64,000 bases of DNA from Dyadobacter luticola (lineage in GTDB: Bacteria; Bacteroidota; Bacteroidia; Cytophagales; Spirosomataceae), in the NCBI RefSeq assembly GCF_005860805.1, contig NZ_VCEJ01000002.1:2216375-2280374 (forward strand). Reading direction: 5' to 3'. The notes beneath the pieces were generated by a model. The model was not told the origin of the DNA and ran no database searches. It saw only the letters and a program-made list of their open reading frames with translations. The position numbers were made by a program, and so were the translations under genes. Below are positions 44,563 through 54,800 of this stretch, one piece after another. Within the stretch, counting starts at the first letter, position 1. Each line of letters begins with the position of its first letter.

Positions 44563-44934
44563 ATGTCCAAACAATCAATCGTCAGGCTCAACGCAAAAGT
44601 CTCAGTCAATCCAAAGGACTGGGACACCTTCCGGCAGATGGTATCTGAGACAAAAAGCATTGTAGAAAGTGAGGGGCCAGACTCGGTGCTCCTACATGAA
44701 TGTTATTTTGAGCCAGCCACCTTCCAGTGCCTGATCATCGAGGCCTATACCAATGAGGCAGCCTTTCTCAACCATCTGGAACTGATCAAACCTCTCTCAG
44801 CCAGCTATAAAGCAGATTGGAAAATTGACCGGTTAGAATTACTAGGCCCATTCTCGGAAAATGTGGTAGCGGCCATGCGGCAGGGACGCAGCGAGAATGC
44901 ATTTTTCTATTATCCGGCGTCATTACCCGCTTAG
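44563..44934 (+). CDS. Small antibiotic-biosynthesis monooxygenase (ABM/YgiN-like) domain protein
   Basis: A 123-residue protein. ATG 44563 is chosen over an in-frame Met inside the previous gene. It is an ABM-fold ferredoxin-like protein: VRLNAKVSV strand, then a long helix with SETKSIVESEGPDS, then HECYFEP and AYTNEAAFLNHL. YgiN-like proteins act as quinol monooxygenases. Its end overlaps the convergent AraC gene by four bases. With the preceding gene it suggests quinone handling. Exact substrate unknown. Confidence 0.7.
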   Translation: MSKQSIVRLNAKVSVNPKDWDTFRQMVSETKSIVESEGPDSVLLHECYFEPATFQCLIIEAYTNEAAFLNHLELIKPLSASYKADWKIDRLELLGPFSENVVAAMRQGRSENAFFYYPASLPA

Positions 44935-45734
44935 GTTAAACTGGTTGGCGCGTACCCGAACTGCTTTTTAAAGGCAAATGAAAAGTGTGACATATTTTCA
45001 AAGCCCGCTTCCAGGTACACGTCAACCGGTTTTCTTTTTTTCTCTGATAACTGATAATAGGCAAGTTCCAGGCGTTTTTTGGTCAGCCATTTTTGGGGTG
45101 AAGTATAAAATACTTTTTTAAAATCCCTGTGGAAAGTCGACAGACTGCGGCCGGTCAGATAACCGAACTTTTCCATGGGCATATTGAACATATAGTGCTT
45201 CTCCATGAAATCAGCCAGGTTAATTTTACCTGGCTGTGAAAAATCGGTCAATAAGCCGTCTACACTTTTGTCGAGGGCGCGGAGAATGGAAATGGCTTCC
45301 TGTATTTTCAAAGAGGCTATATCTTCGGGCAATTCATCTTCAAGATCAAAAAATGAGTTCAGGGAAGCAAAAAACCCGTCCAACAAGGGATGCCGGTCAA
45401 ATTTCTTTGTGCTGTACTCGACCCGGTGCGTGCTTTCAATTTTGTTCGCAGTGTAAAACTCCTTCAACCGGTCCGTGGTTAAACCGAGTACGATTGCCTT
45501 ATACGGCTGGCCATCTTTGGGGCGCTTGATCACGGCAGACAATTGGTTGCGCGGGAAAAGCAGCGTATCACCAGCTCCGAATGTGTAGGACCGTTCCGCC
45601 TGCACTACCCTCATTTCGCCGGAAATAATCCGGACGAACGAGTGAAATTCAAGGATGATTTCGTCTTTAAAGAAATTTTCTTCCGTGACGGTCCAGACCA
45701 TTCTGGCAAATTTGTTCTGCTGCTTTTCTGCCAT
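44931..45734 (-). CDS. AraC-family transcriptional regulator
   Basis: A 267-residue regulator. It has an N-terminal cupin-like AraC sensing domain (FHSFVRIISGEMRVVQAERSYTFGAGDTLLFPRN region, given in part: GAGDTLLFPRN) and two C-terminal helix-turn-helix motifs. The second is in the PVDVYLEAGFENMSHFSFAFKK stretch (cited as AGFENMSHFSFAFKK). It is 13 bases downstream of the aldehyde dehydrogenase gene, so both may be in one transcript. Confidence 0.9.
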   Translation of the reverse strand: MAEKQQNKFARMVWTVTEENFFKDEIILEFHSFVRIISGEMRVVQAERSYTFGAGDTLLFPRNQLSAVIKRPKDGQPYKAIVLGLTTDRLKEFYTANKIESTHRVEYSTKKFDRHPLLDGFFASLNSFFDLEDELPEDIASLKIQEAISILRALDKSVDGLLTDFSQPGKINLADFMEKHYMFNMPMEKFGYLTGRSLSTFHRDFKKVFYTSPQKWLTKKRLELAYYQLSEKKRKPVDVYLEAGFENMSHFSFAFKKQFGYAPTSLT

Positions 45735-45747
45735 ATCTACAAATATA

Positions 45748-47160
45748 TCAACAAATCGCCTTGGGCTCTAAAAAAGCTTCCAGTCCGTATTTGCCATATT
45801 CCCGCCCGATACCTGATTGTTTATATCCACCGAAAGGCGCGACCAGATCGAAGGAAAATTGGTTGACCGCAACACGTCCCGCCTGTATTTTTGAGGCAAC
45901 CCGTTTCGCCCGGGCGTCGTCGGCTGAGCTTACGTAGGCAAACAAACCGTAGTTGGTATCATTGGCGATCTCAATGGCGTCCTCTTCATCTTTATAGCTG
46001 ATGATGGAAAGCACCGGCCCGAAAATTTCTTCCCGCGCGATCCGCATATCGTTTGTAACATGACTGAAAACGGTTGGACGTACAAAGTTGCCATTTTCCA
46101 GTCCCTGCGGATGTCCCTGGCCGCCGACCAGCAGCTTGGCGCCTTCGTCTTGCCCGATTTTGATGTAATCCTGAACACGCTGGTATTGCTTTTTACTCAC
46201 CATAGGGCCCACTGCCGTGTCCTCGTCTGCGGGATTGCCCACTTTCAAATTTTCGACCGTAGCTTTCATGATTGTCTCCGCTTCTTCAAGACGGCTTTCG
46301 GGCACAAGGAGCCTGGTTCCGGCAACACATGCCTGGCCACTGTTCATAAAGGCCAGCATGGCTGCCATAGGGATAGCAGTTTGGAAATCAGCATCTTCCA
46401 GTAATATGTTGGGTGATTTACCACCGAGTTCCAATGTCACCCGCTTCATGGTGTCCACTGCCCCTTTTGCAATCATTTTGCCCACTGCCGTAGAACCTGT
46501 AAATGTAATCTTGGCAATGTCGGGGCTAAGCGTAATCTCATTTCCCACAATTTCACCACGGCCGGTAACAATATTGAACACGCCGGCTGGAAGATTTGCT
46601 TCATGCAGACATTCGGTAATCACCTGGGTCTGGATCGCGCTCATTTCACTGGGTTTGATCACGGCGGTACATCCGGCCGCCAGCGCAGTCGATAATTTGC
46701 TGCAGATAAAACCGCTGCTGGCATTCCACGGCGTAATGATCCCAACCACGCCCAGCGGTTCCAGTAACACGTCCGAATCGCCTAATCTTTGCTGAAATTT
46801 GAAACTTTTGAGCAGATCAATATTGGAGCCAATAAATGCCAGACAAGACTTAGCAGCTTCGCGGGTAAACTGCAATGTGCCGCCATATTCCAGCAGCATT
46901 GCCTGTATAATATCGTCCTGACGACGCTCAACGGCATCGTACATACGTTGCAAATAAACAATGCGCTCGGCCGGCGTTGTCTGCGAATACGTTTTTAATG
47001 CGGCCTTTGCGGCGGCAATCGCTTCCCTGGTATCCACTTCATCGGCCAGTCGCACGGTGCCGATTTGCGTGTTGTCCGTCGGGCTGATCAGCTCGAATGT
47101 TTCAGTGCCATGCGGCGTCACAAACTCTCCATTGATGTAGATGCGCTCAATCGTTTTCAT
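45748..47160 (-). CDS. NAD(P)-dependent aldehyde dehydrogenase
   Basis: A 470-residue ALDH-superfamily enzyme with catalytic Glu in ELGGKSPNI and catalytic Cys in GQACVAGTR, plus the FTGSTAVGK cofactor stretch. It oxidises an aldehyde to an acid. Neighbours (two AraC regulators and a zinc alcohol dehydrogenase) suggest an inducible alcohol-to-acid or aldehyde-detoxifying route. Substrate unclear. Confidence 0.93.
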   Translation of the reverse strand: MKTIERIYINGEFVTPHGTETFELISPTDNTQIGTVRLADEVDTREAIAAAKAALKTYSQTTPAERIVYLQRMYDAVERRQDDIIQAMLLEYGGTLQFTREAAKSCLAFIGSNIDLLKSFKFQQRLGDSDVLLEPLGVVGIITPWNASSGFICSKLSTALAAGCTAVIKPSEMSAIQTQVITECLHEANLPAGVFNIVTGRGEIVGNEITLSPDIAKITFTGSTAVGKMIAKGAVDTMKRVTLELGGKSPNILLEDADFQTAIPMAAMLAFMNSGQACVAGTRLLVPESRLEEAETIMKATVENLKVGNPADEDTAVGPMVSKKQYQRVQDYIKIGQDEGAKLLVGGQGHPQGLENGNFVRPTVFSHVTNDMRIAREEIFGPVLSIISYKDEEDAIEIANDTNYGLFAYVSSADDARAKRVASKIQAGRVAVNQFSFDLVAPFGGYKQSGIGREYGKYGLEAFLEPKAIC

Positions 47161-47272
47161 TGTAGTTGATTATTTAAAGGTTGAAGATTATAAATGGGCA
47201 GATCCGAAAAGACATGAGGGTATTGTTCAGCCGCTATTAGCGCCTGTCAAGGAAAAAATTGGCAACGTTTAT

Positions 47273-48184
47273 TTAGTTAAATGACCTCCGATAAGCCAAC
47301 GGAGAAAGGTCTGTTTTGGCTTTAAAGAACCGGTTGAATGATTGCGGATGGCTGAAACCCAGCTGGTAGGCAATTTCCCCGACGGAAAGGGTAGTCGCCG
47401 CAAGGCTTTCCTTCGCTTTTTCAATCAGTTTGTTCTGAATGTGCTGCTGGGTATTCATTCCGGTGAGCGAGCGGAGCATATCGCTCAGGTAATGCGGTGA
47501 GACAAACAGCTGGGCGGCCACATCTTCCACTGAAGGCAGGCCTTCCTCGCTAACCCTGTCGCTGTCAAAATAGTCGGTCAGGATCCGTTCGAGTTTTGCA
47601 AGTAAGTCGTTGTTGATATGCTTCCTGGTGATAAACTGCCTGTTATAAAACCGGTCGGCATAATTCAGGAGCACTTCGACCATCGAGATAATGATCTTTT
47701 GACTAAACTGGTCGGTATTTACCTGGCATTCTTGCGCAATGCTCTCGACGACCCCGCCCAGCAACTTTTCTTCTTTCTCAGACACAAAAAGGCCCTCATA
47801 AATTTCGTAGGAAAAAAAGCCGTAGTTCTTAATCGTCTTTCCAAATGGAAGGTCCCTGAGAAAATCGGGATGAATGAGCAGTATCCAGCCTTCAAGCGCA
47901 TTGGCGTTAGTGGAAAGTATCTGACCGGGAGAAAAAAACGACACCTGACCTTCATCGAAATCCACATAGTTCTGGCCCTTCCGGATCTTTCCATCGAAAC
48001 GTTTGATCAGGATAACAATGTAAAAATTGTACATCGCCTTCTCCGCAATTTCCTCGGTATAATCGCCCAGGTCTTCGCAGTTGATCACGCTTATCAGTGG
48101 ATGGTGTGGCGGCGCTGTGCCCAATAGTTTATGAAATTCGGGGATGGAATTGTAGGTGGCCATTCCTTTTTTCTCTGCTTTCAT
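47273..48184 (-). CDS. AraC-family transcriptional regulator
   Basis: A 303-residue regulator with a sensing N-terminal half and a C-terminal double helix-turn-helix (VEDVAAQLFVSPHYLSDML and VGEIAYQLGFSHPQSFNRFFK, cited in part). It lies between the zinc alcohol dehydrogenase gene (18 bases upstream) and the aldehyde dehydrogenase gene (112 bases downstream), all minus strand, so it probably controls one or both. Confidence 0.9.
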   Translation of the reverse strand: MKAEKKGMATYNSIPEFHKLLGTAPPHHPLISVINCEDLGDYTEEIAEKAMYNFYIVILIKRFDGKIRKGQNYVDFDEGQVSFFSPGQILSTNANALEGWILLIHPDFLRDLPFGKTIKNYGFFSYEIYEGLFVSEKEEKLLGGVVESIAQECQVNTDQFSQKIIISMVEVLLNYADRFYNRQFITRKHINNDLLAKLERILTDYFDSDRVSEEGLPSVEDVAAQLFVSPHYLSDMLRSLTGMNTQQHIQNKLIEKAKESLAATTLSVGEIAYQLGFSHPQSFNRFFKAKTDLSPLAYRRSFN

Positions 48185-48202
48185 AACAAACCGTATAACT
48201 TT

Positions 48203-49243
48203 TTAAAGTGTGTTTAAATCGATGACAAACCGGTAGCGCACATCCCCTCTGACCATTCGCTCAAATGCCGCGTGAATATCTTTCGCATTTATCAGTTCTA
48301 CATCGGCCGTAATATTATGTTCAGCACAAAAGTCGAGCATTTCCTGGGTTTCCAAAAGTCCACCCGAGCCCGAACCAGTCACAGATTTGTTTCCTGCCAA
48401 CAATGAAAACGGCGATAAGCTGAAAGGTTCGACAGGGATTCCGACACAAATGTGCGTTCCGCCGGTTGCTAAGAGCCCAAGATATAAATTTAGACCATGC
48501 GGAGCGGATACACAATCGATGATGAAGTCGAATGTCCCTTTCACGGCATCGGCATCCGAGGCATTGCTCATATCGATAAAATGATGGGCACCCAGCTCAA
48601 ATGATGCCTCGCGTTTATCGGGCGAATTGCTGAGCACCGTTACGTCCGCGCCAAATGCCAGCGCGAATTTGACGGCCATATGCCCCAGCCCACCGAGCCC
48701 CAGCACAGCAAGTTTATGGCCTTTGCCGACATTCAATCTGCGAAGCGGAGAGTAAGTCGTAATTCCGGCACAGAGTAATGGCCCTACTCCTTTGGGATCG
48801 AGATTTTTTGAGACACTTAATGCAAACTTTTCATGAACGACCATGGTATTCGCATAACCGCCATAAGTTGGCAGCCCATCCTTACCCAGACTGTTATAGG
48901 TCCATACAGCCCCGTTTGTGCAAAGATTCTCATGATCGTGACCGCATTCCTTGCAAGTCCCGCATGAGTCGACCATGGTACCAACGCCAGCCCAGTCGCC
49001 CTCAGTAAATTTTTTAACGTGCGCTCCCACGCTGATAATCTCACCGACGATTTCATGCCCCGGCACCATGGGGAAGATGCCCGGATACCAGTCATTCCGG
49101 ATCTGATGAAGGTCGGTGTGGCAAACCCCGCAATACATGATCCGGAGCTGGACATCGTGAGGCCCTAAGTCTCGAAGCTGAAACTCCCAGGGTGCCAGGT
49201 CTGCCTGCGGATCCTGGGCTGCGTAACCTTTTGCAATGATCAT
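48203..49243 (-). CDS. Zinc-dependent alcohol dehydrogenase, YahK/CAD type
   Basis: A 346-residue NADP-type zinc dehydrogenase. Catalytic zinc residues are in CGVCHTDLH and GHEIVGE. The structural zinc loop is CGTCKECGHDHENLC, and the cofactor motif is GLGGLGHMAVKFA. YahK-like enzymes reduce a broad range of aldehydes to alcohols with NADPH. First gene of the ADH-AraC-ALDH-AraC run. Confidence 0.92.
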   Translation of the reverse strand: MIIAKGYAAQDPQADLAPWEFQLRDLGPHDVQLRIMYCGVCHTDLHQIRNDWYPGIFPMVPGHEIVGEIISVGAHVKKFTEGDWAGVGTMVDSCGTCKECGHDHENLCTNGAVWTYNSLGKDGLPTYGGYANTMVVHEKFALSVSKNLDPKGVGPLLCAGITTYSPLRRLNVGKGHKLAVLGLGGLGHMAVKFALAFGADVTVLSNSPDKREASFELGAHHFIDMSNASDADAVKGTFDFIIDCVSAPHGLNLYLGLLATGGTHICVGIPVEPFSLSPFSLLAGNKSVTGSGSGGLLETQEMLDFCAEHNITADVELINAKDIHAAFERMVRGDVRYRFVIDLNTL

Positions 49244-49458
49244 AGTTGCTTTCTTTAACCTTTGGAATGTTGATTTAAAACATTACAAAGGTCAGTGCCG
49301 GAAAGCAAATGAAAGTAACCCAATCGGGGCTTCTTGTAACACTTTCGGTTTGGACAATTAAAGATAGGTGAGTCTATTATTGACAAGGGACGGATGTATC
49401 GAAGGTACCTGTAGCATGACGAGACGAACCACCGCTCGCTCATGGGCACATTTCACAT

Positions 49459-50184
49459 CTATTCCAACATCGTATATCTGATATTCCGGATCGCGACCGG
49501 GCCGTGATCACCCTGAAACATCAGTGGCCCGAGCGGGCGCTCGTCTTCGAATGCTGCTGACCGCGTGGGGCCGGTTACTTCAACATTTTCCTGAACTACG
49601 ACATCATTGAGCAGGACTTTTATAAATTTCGCGTTTGTGATTTTCTTTCCGCTTTTGTCGAATCGCGGGGACTGGAAGGTAATCTTGAAATGCTGCCACG
49701 CTCCCGGCTCCTTGCAGGCATTTTGTTTGGGAGCAAAACCTTCGAAGCCTTTTTTGGGAGACCGGCTTTCGTCCCAGCGCTGGTAAATGCCGCCGCAATC
49801 GTAAAATGCTGGCGTTTTCACTCCCCAGCTATCAAAAATCTGCACTTCGTACCGGCCTTGCAGGTAAACGCCCGAATTGGATTGTTTGGCGACGGCAAAA
49901 TCAAATTCCAGTTCAAGATCGCCATGCTGCATTTTGGTAAATAAATGTCCGGTATCCGGCTTGACGGGCAGGGCGAGGACAATTCCCATTCCCGGTTCAA
50001 AGCTTTTTTCGTCGGAAGTCGGACTGAAACTGACACTTTTGGCCAGCTTCCAGTTGCTGGTTGTTGGATCGAATTCGCTCAGACAGTTTAAAGAAATGGT
50101 ATGTGAGCCGGTTCTCTTCTGCGCCGCACTTTCTAAAGAATAAAAAAGTACGATGCAGAACAGGCCGATGAAAGTAAATTTCAT
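49459..50184 (-). CDS. DUF1080 (3-keto-disaccharide hydrolase family) secreted protein
   Basis: 241 residues from ATG 50184, which starts a clear signal peptide (FTFIGLFCIVLFYSLESAA). A start 108 bases further up would place a Cys- and Pro-rich stretch before it and is unlikely. The body is a lectin-like beta sandwich (SGVYLQGRYEVQIFDSWG and CGGIYQRWDES stretches) of the DUF1080 family. Some members cleave 3-keto-glycosides by elimination. It follows a Tat-exported Gfo/Idh/MocA gene, a pairing typical of the 3-keto pathway. Periplasmic. Confidence 0.85.
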   Translation of the reverse strand: MKFTFIGLFCIVLFYSLESAAQKRTGSHTISLNCLSEFDPTTSNWKLAKSVSFSPTSDEKSFEPGMGIVLALPVKPDTGHLFTKMQHGDLELEFDFAVAKQSNSGVYLQGRYEVQIFDSWGVKTPAFYDCGGIYQRWDESRSPKKGFEGFAPKQNACKEPGAWQHFKITFQSPRFDKSGKKITNAKFIKVLLNDVVVQENVEVTGPTRSAAFEDERPLGPLMFQGDHGPVAIRNIRYTMLE

Positions 50185-50236
50185 TTGTAAAAAAGTGGGT
50201 TTAGGTTGATATGGTACTTTATTGCCAGCTGAGCAG

Positions 50237-51613
50237 CTACACTTTGTATTTCCTGTAAAGCTCTCCCCAGGGTTCGCGCATGACGCGGGCACGCATCAGA
50301 TTTGCCGCGAAATTATCTACAAACTCCTCTTTTTCCGGATTCCATTTCAAATCCTGGTTGAGCAGCAGGGCAATGTTACCCAAATGTGCAACCGTGACCG
50401 AGCGATGGCCGATTTCTGCCGGCGCGGCTGTCGGTTCTTTCGAAATTACGCAATCGACAAAGTTCTTGTAATGATTGTCACTTTTATACAAATGAATTTC
50501 CTGATCACCGATCACGGTCGTATCGATCTTCTCGGGCGTAACTTTATAACTGCCTCTGGAAACCCAAATCTGGCCTTCCGAACCATGGAATGTTATGCCG
50601 CGAGGCGCCACTGCAGCATCCGAGCCCACGATCAATTTCACCCCGTTTTCATAAATGCATTCAAAATAAAACTCCACCGCCGTATTCCAGACCGGATCTT
50701 GCGACCACTTTGCTTTGGCATTTTTCACTTGTACTGGTCCGGTATGATCGGTGCCAATCCCCCACTGCGCAATGTCCAGGTGATGCGCGCCCCAGTCGGT
50801 GACCATCCCCCCCGAATAATCGAGGTTCCACCTGAAATTGACGTGCGTCCTTGCCGGGCAATAGGGTGCTTCGGGAGCCGGACCGAGCCAGGTTTGATAA
50901 TCAAAATCTTTCGGTACGGCCGTCGGCGCGGTTTGGCTGCCCGTTTTCCCAAAATCAGGAGTACCGCCAGGCAGGCCGCAGACCACCTTTTCCAGCTTCC
51001 CGATCCGGCCATTTCTCACCAGTTCACAAGCCCGGAGAAATTCTGGTCCGGAGCGTTGCTGGCTGCCTGTCTGGAACACTACACCATATTTTTTCACAGC
51101 GTCACTCATCGCCCGTCCTTCTGAAATGGTAAGCGATAAAGGTTTCTGGCAATACATGTGTTTGCCGGCTTTGGCCGCCATCAGCACCGGGATCGAATGC
51201 CAGTGATCGGGCGTGAGCACCGCTACGGCGTCAATATCCTTGCGATCGATCACTTCCCTGAAATCAAGAATTCCTTTGGTCGATTTATAAGTCTTACCGT
51301 TCTCTTTGGTATAAAAATCATCCACCAGCTCCATCAGGTATTCGCGCCCGCCGACTTTTCCATCCCAGTAACCCGTGCTTTTTTTATTGACATCACAAAT
51401 GGTGGTGACCTGAACACGCTTGTCGGGAAGGAAACCTTTTACGTCATTTTCGGCCTGGTTTCCTGCACCAATAAATGCCAGGTTGATCCGGTCTGAGGGG
51501 CTTACAAATCCATTTTTCCCCAATGCCGAAGCGGGGATCAAGGTAGGGAATGCAATCGCCGAGGTAGCAGCACCGGCGGCGTTTCTGATAAAAGCTCTTC
51601 TTTTCATATTCAT
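50237..51613 (-). CDS. Tat-exported Gfo/Idh/MocA-family oxidoreductase
   Basis: A 458-residue protein with a twin-arginine signal (KRRAFIRNAAGAA) and a hydrophobic core, so it is exported folded with its NAD(P) cofactor. The Rossmann motif is FIGAGNQAEND, and the catalytic Lys motif is YCQKPLSL. It would oxidise a sugar at C3 or reduce a keto-sugar in the periplasm. The stop lies 52 bases before the DUF1080 start, same strand, so the pair is probably an operon for 3-keto-glycoside formation and cleavage. Confidence 0.88.
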   Translation of the reverse strand: MNMKRRAFIRNAAGAATSAIAFPTLIPASALGKNGFVSPSDRINLAFIGAGNQAENDVKGFLPDKRVQVTTICDVNKKSTGYWDGKVGGREYLMELVDDFYTKENGKTYKSTKGILDFREVIDRKDIDAVAVLTPDHWHSIPVLMAAKAGKHMYCQKPLSLTISEGRAMSDAVKKYGVVFQTGSQQRSGPEFLRACELVRNGRIGKLEKVVCGLPGGTPDFGKTGSQTAPTAVPKDFDYQTWLGPAPEAPYCPARTHVNFRWNLDYSGGMVTDWGAHHLDIAQWGIGTDHTGPVQVKNAKAKWSQDPVWNTAVEFYFECIYENGVKLIVGSDAAVAPRGITFHGSEGQIWVSRGSYKVTPEKIDTTVIGDQEIHLYKSDNHYKNFVDCVISKEPTAAPAEIGHRSVTVAHLGNIALLLNQDLKWNPEKEEFVDNFAANLMRARVMREPWGELYRKYKV

Positions 51614-51710
51614 TTATTTAGTCGGATCCATGATCCCCATGTCTGTGTCGGGATTTTCCGGTATCCAGGCATTGAGTACGGCCACACTCAAATTTATATG
51701 ATATGGGGCT

Positions 51711-51730
51711 AATAGCAAGTATTTGCTATT
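51711..51730. repeat. Perfect short inverted repeat upstream of the GEVED protein gene
   Basis: AATAGCAA-GTAT-TTGCTATT, 8-bp perfect arms with a four-base loop. It is 140 bases before the T9SS protein start, so could be an operator or a hairpin. No factor is assigned. Confidence 0.5.
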
Positions 51731-51869
51731 GTGCTATGTGTATCATTTACTGTCTTTTGCATTACAACTTACTGTTTGTAGTCTTACATCCGCGTTGGAA
51801 AAAAAGAAGGCACTGACTGCTGTAGGGACCCGTCATAAGAAATTTCACAAAAGACTTTACTACGCTCGG

Positions 51870-54800
51870 ATGAAAACCATAAACTTCTACTGTACATTTT
51901 TATTGATCTTCTTGCTTCTGGCGGGCAGCAGCAGCATTCACGCACAAAGCTATTGCAGCTCTATGTCTTTCAATGCCGGCTATGGGTACATTTCCAATGT
52001 GACAGCAGGGACACTAAACAACTCGTCTAACTATGGCCAAACAGGAGGGCCGGGATCCACGGTTGGTAAATATTCGGATTACACAACGCTGGTGGCAGCT
52101 CCGGTTTTTTATCAGTCAACTGCCGTTTCTTTTTCGATATCAACGAGTGGAAGCCCCGTCGTCAACTCAACGACAATCTGGATCGATTTCAATCACGATG
52201 GCACCTTTGAGAATTCGGATGAAAGAGTATTTCAATCAGCAGTACCAACTCCCATCAATGGAACAGTCACCGGTTCTTTTACAATTCCTGCAACGGCATT
52301 AACCGGCACTACCCGGATGAGAGTTGTCAATAATGCCGGTCAGACACCCGTAGCTTCTGCTTGCGACACTTATAACGCGGGAGAAACCGAAGATTATATC
52401 GTAGACATCGAACCGATGCCCGCATGCAGCGGTGACCCGATTCAAACTAAAACAATCGCTACACAAGTCCCTGTATGCCCGGAAGCCAGGTATACCTTTT
52501 CTCTGAGCCCTGCCATCTACACGACTGGCAACACGTATCAGTGGTACAATAAAAACGGACCGATTGCAGGAGCCACCAGTGAAACATACACCGCCACAAT
52601 CACAAGTCAGGATAGTTTTTATTGTGATGTAACCTGCCCCGATGGAGCAAAAACAACAAGATCAATTCCGGTTCCGGTCACGATATGCTATTGTACTTCC
52701 GCCGCTGAGCCTTCGGAAGCATTGGAAATACTGAATGTAACAGCAGGAACATTAAACAATTCTACCGCCCTTTTTCAGCCCGGCGGACCTGCATCTGTAC
52801 CGGGAAGTTATTCTGACTTTACGCCTCTGGTAGCTGCACCTGTATTCAATCAGTTAGCCACCATCCCGTTTTCAGTATCCGTAGGCGGGTTTGGCTATTA
52901 TAGCTATAATGCTATCTGGATTGACTACAATCAAAATGGCACTTTCGAAAGTCCAGGTGAATATATTCAGCTCGAAACAGGCTTTGCAGCTTTTACCGCT
53001 ACCGGCTCTTTCACTATTCCTATAACCGCATTAACAGGTATAACCCGAATGCGGGTCATCACCAGCGAAAGACCACTCAGCTCTGCCTGTCAAAATTACG
53101 AGCGCGGCGAAACAGAAGACTATCTGATCAACATTGTACCACCTCCTGCCTGCAGCGGCAGCCCGGTTCAAACGAAAACCATAGCTACTCAAAATCCGGT
53201 TTGCCCCGTGGTAAGTCTTACCTTCTCACTCAGCCCTGATGTAATCACTTCCAATAATACCTATCAATGGTATAATGATGCGGGTCCGATTGCTGGCGCT
53301 ACCAGTGACACATACACTGCCACAATCACAGGTGCTGACAATTATTACTGCGCTATAACTTGTCCTACCGGGGAGAGCACAACCAAGTCGACACCCTTCG
53401 CTGTGCAAGGTGCTTACCTGTATTGTCCCTGTACCTCCATTTCGGACGATGCAAATTCTGCCGACATAGCGAATGTTACGGTAGGCGACTTAAATAATTC
53501 CTCTACTTGCGGTTCAACCGGTGGACCGGGCTCTATACTCAGCAGATATTCAGATTACAGCTCCCTGGTTGCCGCGCCGAACCTTACGGCAGCAAATACC
53601 TTCCCGGTATCTATTGGAATAACAAATTGCGGAGGTTTCAATACTAGCCAAACCTCCGTCTGGATTGATTTTAATCACAATGGAAGTTTTGATGCACCAG
53701 AGGAAAGGGTGTATCTATCAGCCAAATACGGTTTATCGGATTATACTTTAACGGGATCTATCACAATTCCGGAAACTGCTCTGACAGGCTTAACGCGCAT
53801 GAGAGTCATACACGGCTTGGGGGATGTGGCTGAATCTGCCTGCGGAGCCTATATTACAGGTGAAACGGAAGATTACTTTATAAATATTCTGGCTCCAACT
53901 TGCAGCGGCACTCCCACCCCAGGCAGTACAGCCGCAGATCAATTCATGGTGTGTACCAATACAAAGGTCGATCTTTATTTAACATCTCCCCCGACAATCA
54001 CGGATGGTATTACCTATAAATGGTTTAAGGACGACGTTCTTATTGAAGGTGCTACGGATGCCACATACAGTACAGTCGTAACTGCAACAGCTACTTTTCA
54101 TTGTGAAGTAACTTGTACCAACAGCGGACTGTCTGCGTCGGCAGAACCAGTTACCATTTACGTAAATCCGGTGTTTCTCCCAACAGCAGCCACGACCAAT
54201 ACACAAGATGTGGCCGCAAACCCGCTGGTTGCCAATAATTGTGAATATATAGCCAAAGTAATGCCTACAAGCGGCTTTACGGAAGCGACGGTCAAGAGCT
54301 GGCTGGAAACAACCCCGCCTTTCGGCCATGTTCCTCGGCATTATGAAATTACACCAAGCACCAACGCAAACACGGCAACTGGCATGGTAACTTTGTACTT
54401 TTCACAAGCCGATTTTGACGCCTATAACGCAACAATCAGCAGTGGCTTTTTACCAACCGGTCCAAATGATAACTCAGGTATCGCCAACTTCCAGATCGTT
54501 AAATTCTCAGGAACCAGTCCGACAGGCTTGAACTATCCCGGGCCGCCAACTTATATTCCAGGCGGATCAAGCTCTTGGAATTCGGAGGATTATACTTTTG
54601 TTTGGAATTCAAGCAATTCCATTTGGGAAGTTACATTTCCAGTATCCGGGTTCAGTGGCTTTATCGGGAAATCAATTGGACAAGCTTTGCCGGTTACATT
54701 AATTTCTTTTACAGGGAAAACAGTCGAGAAAATCAATCAGCTTACCTGGAAAACCAGCTCAGAAGTTGATTTTAGCCATTTCGAAGTTCAAAGGAGCGTA

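Noticed and set aside
50185..50292. N-terminal extension of the DUF1080 gene
   Set aside because: The signal peptide begins at ATG 50184; the extension is Cys- and Pro-rich and sits before it.
51723..51869. N-terminal extension of the GEVED protein
   Set aside because: The signal peptide begins at ATG 51870, and the extension reads through the hairpin region.
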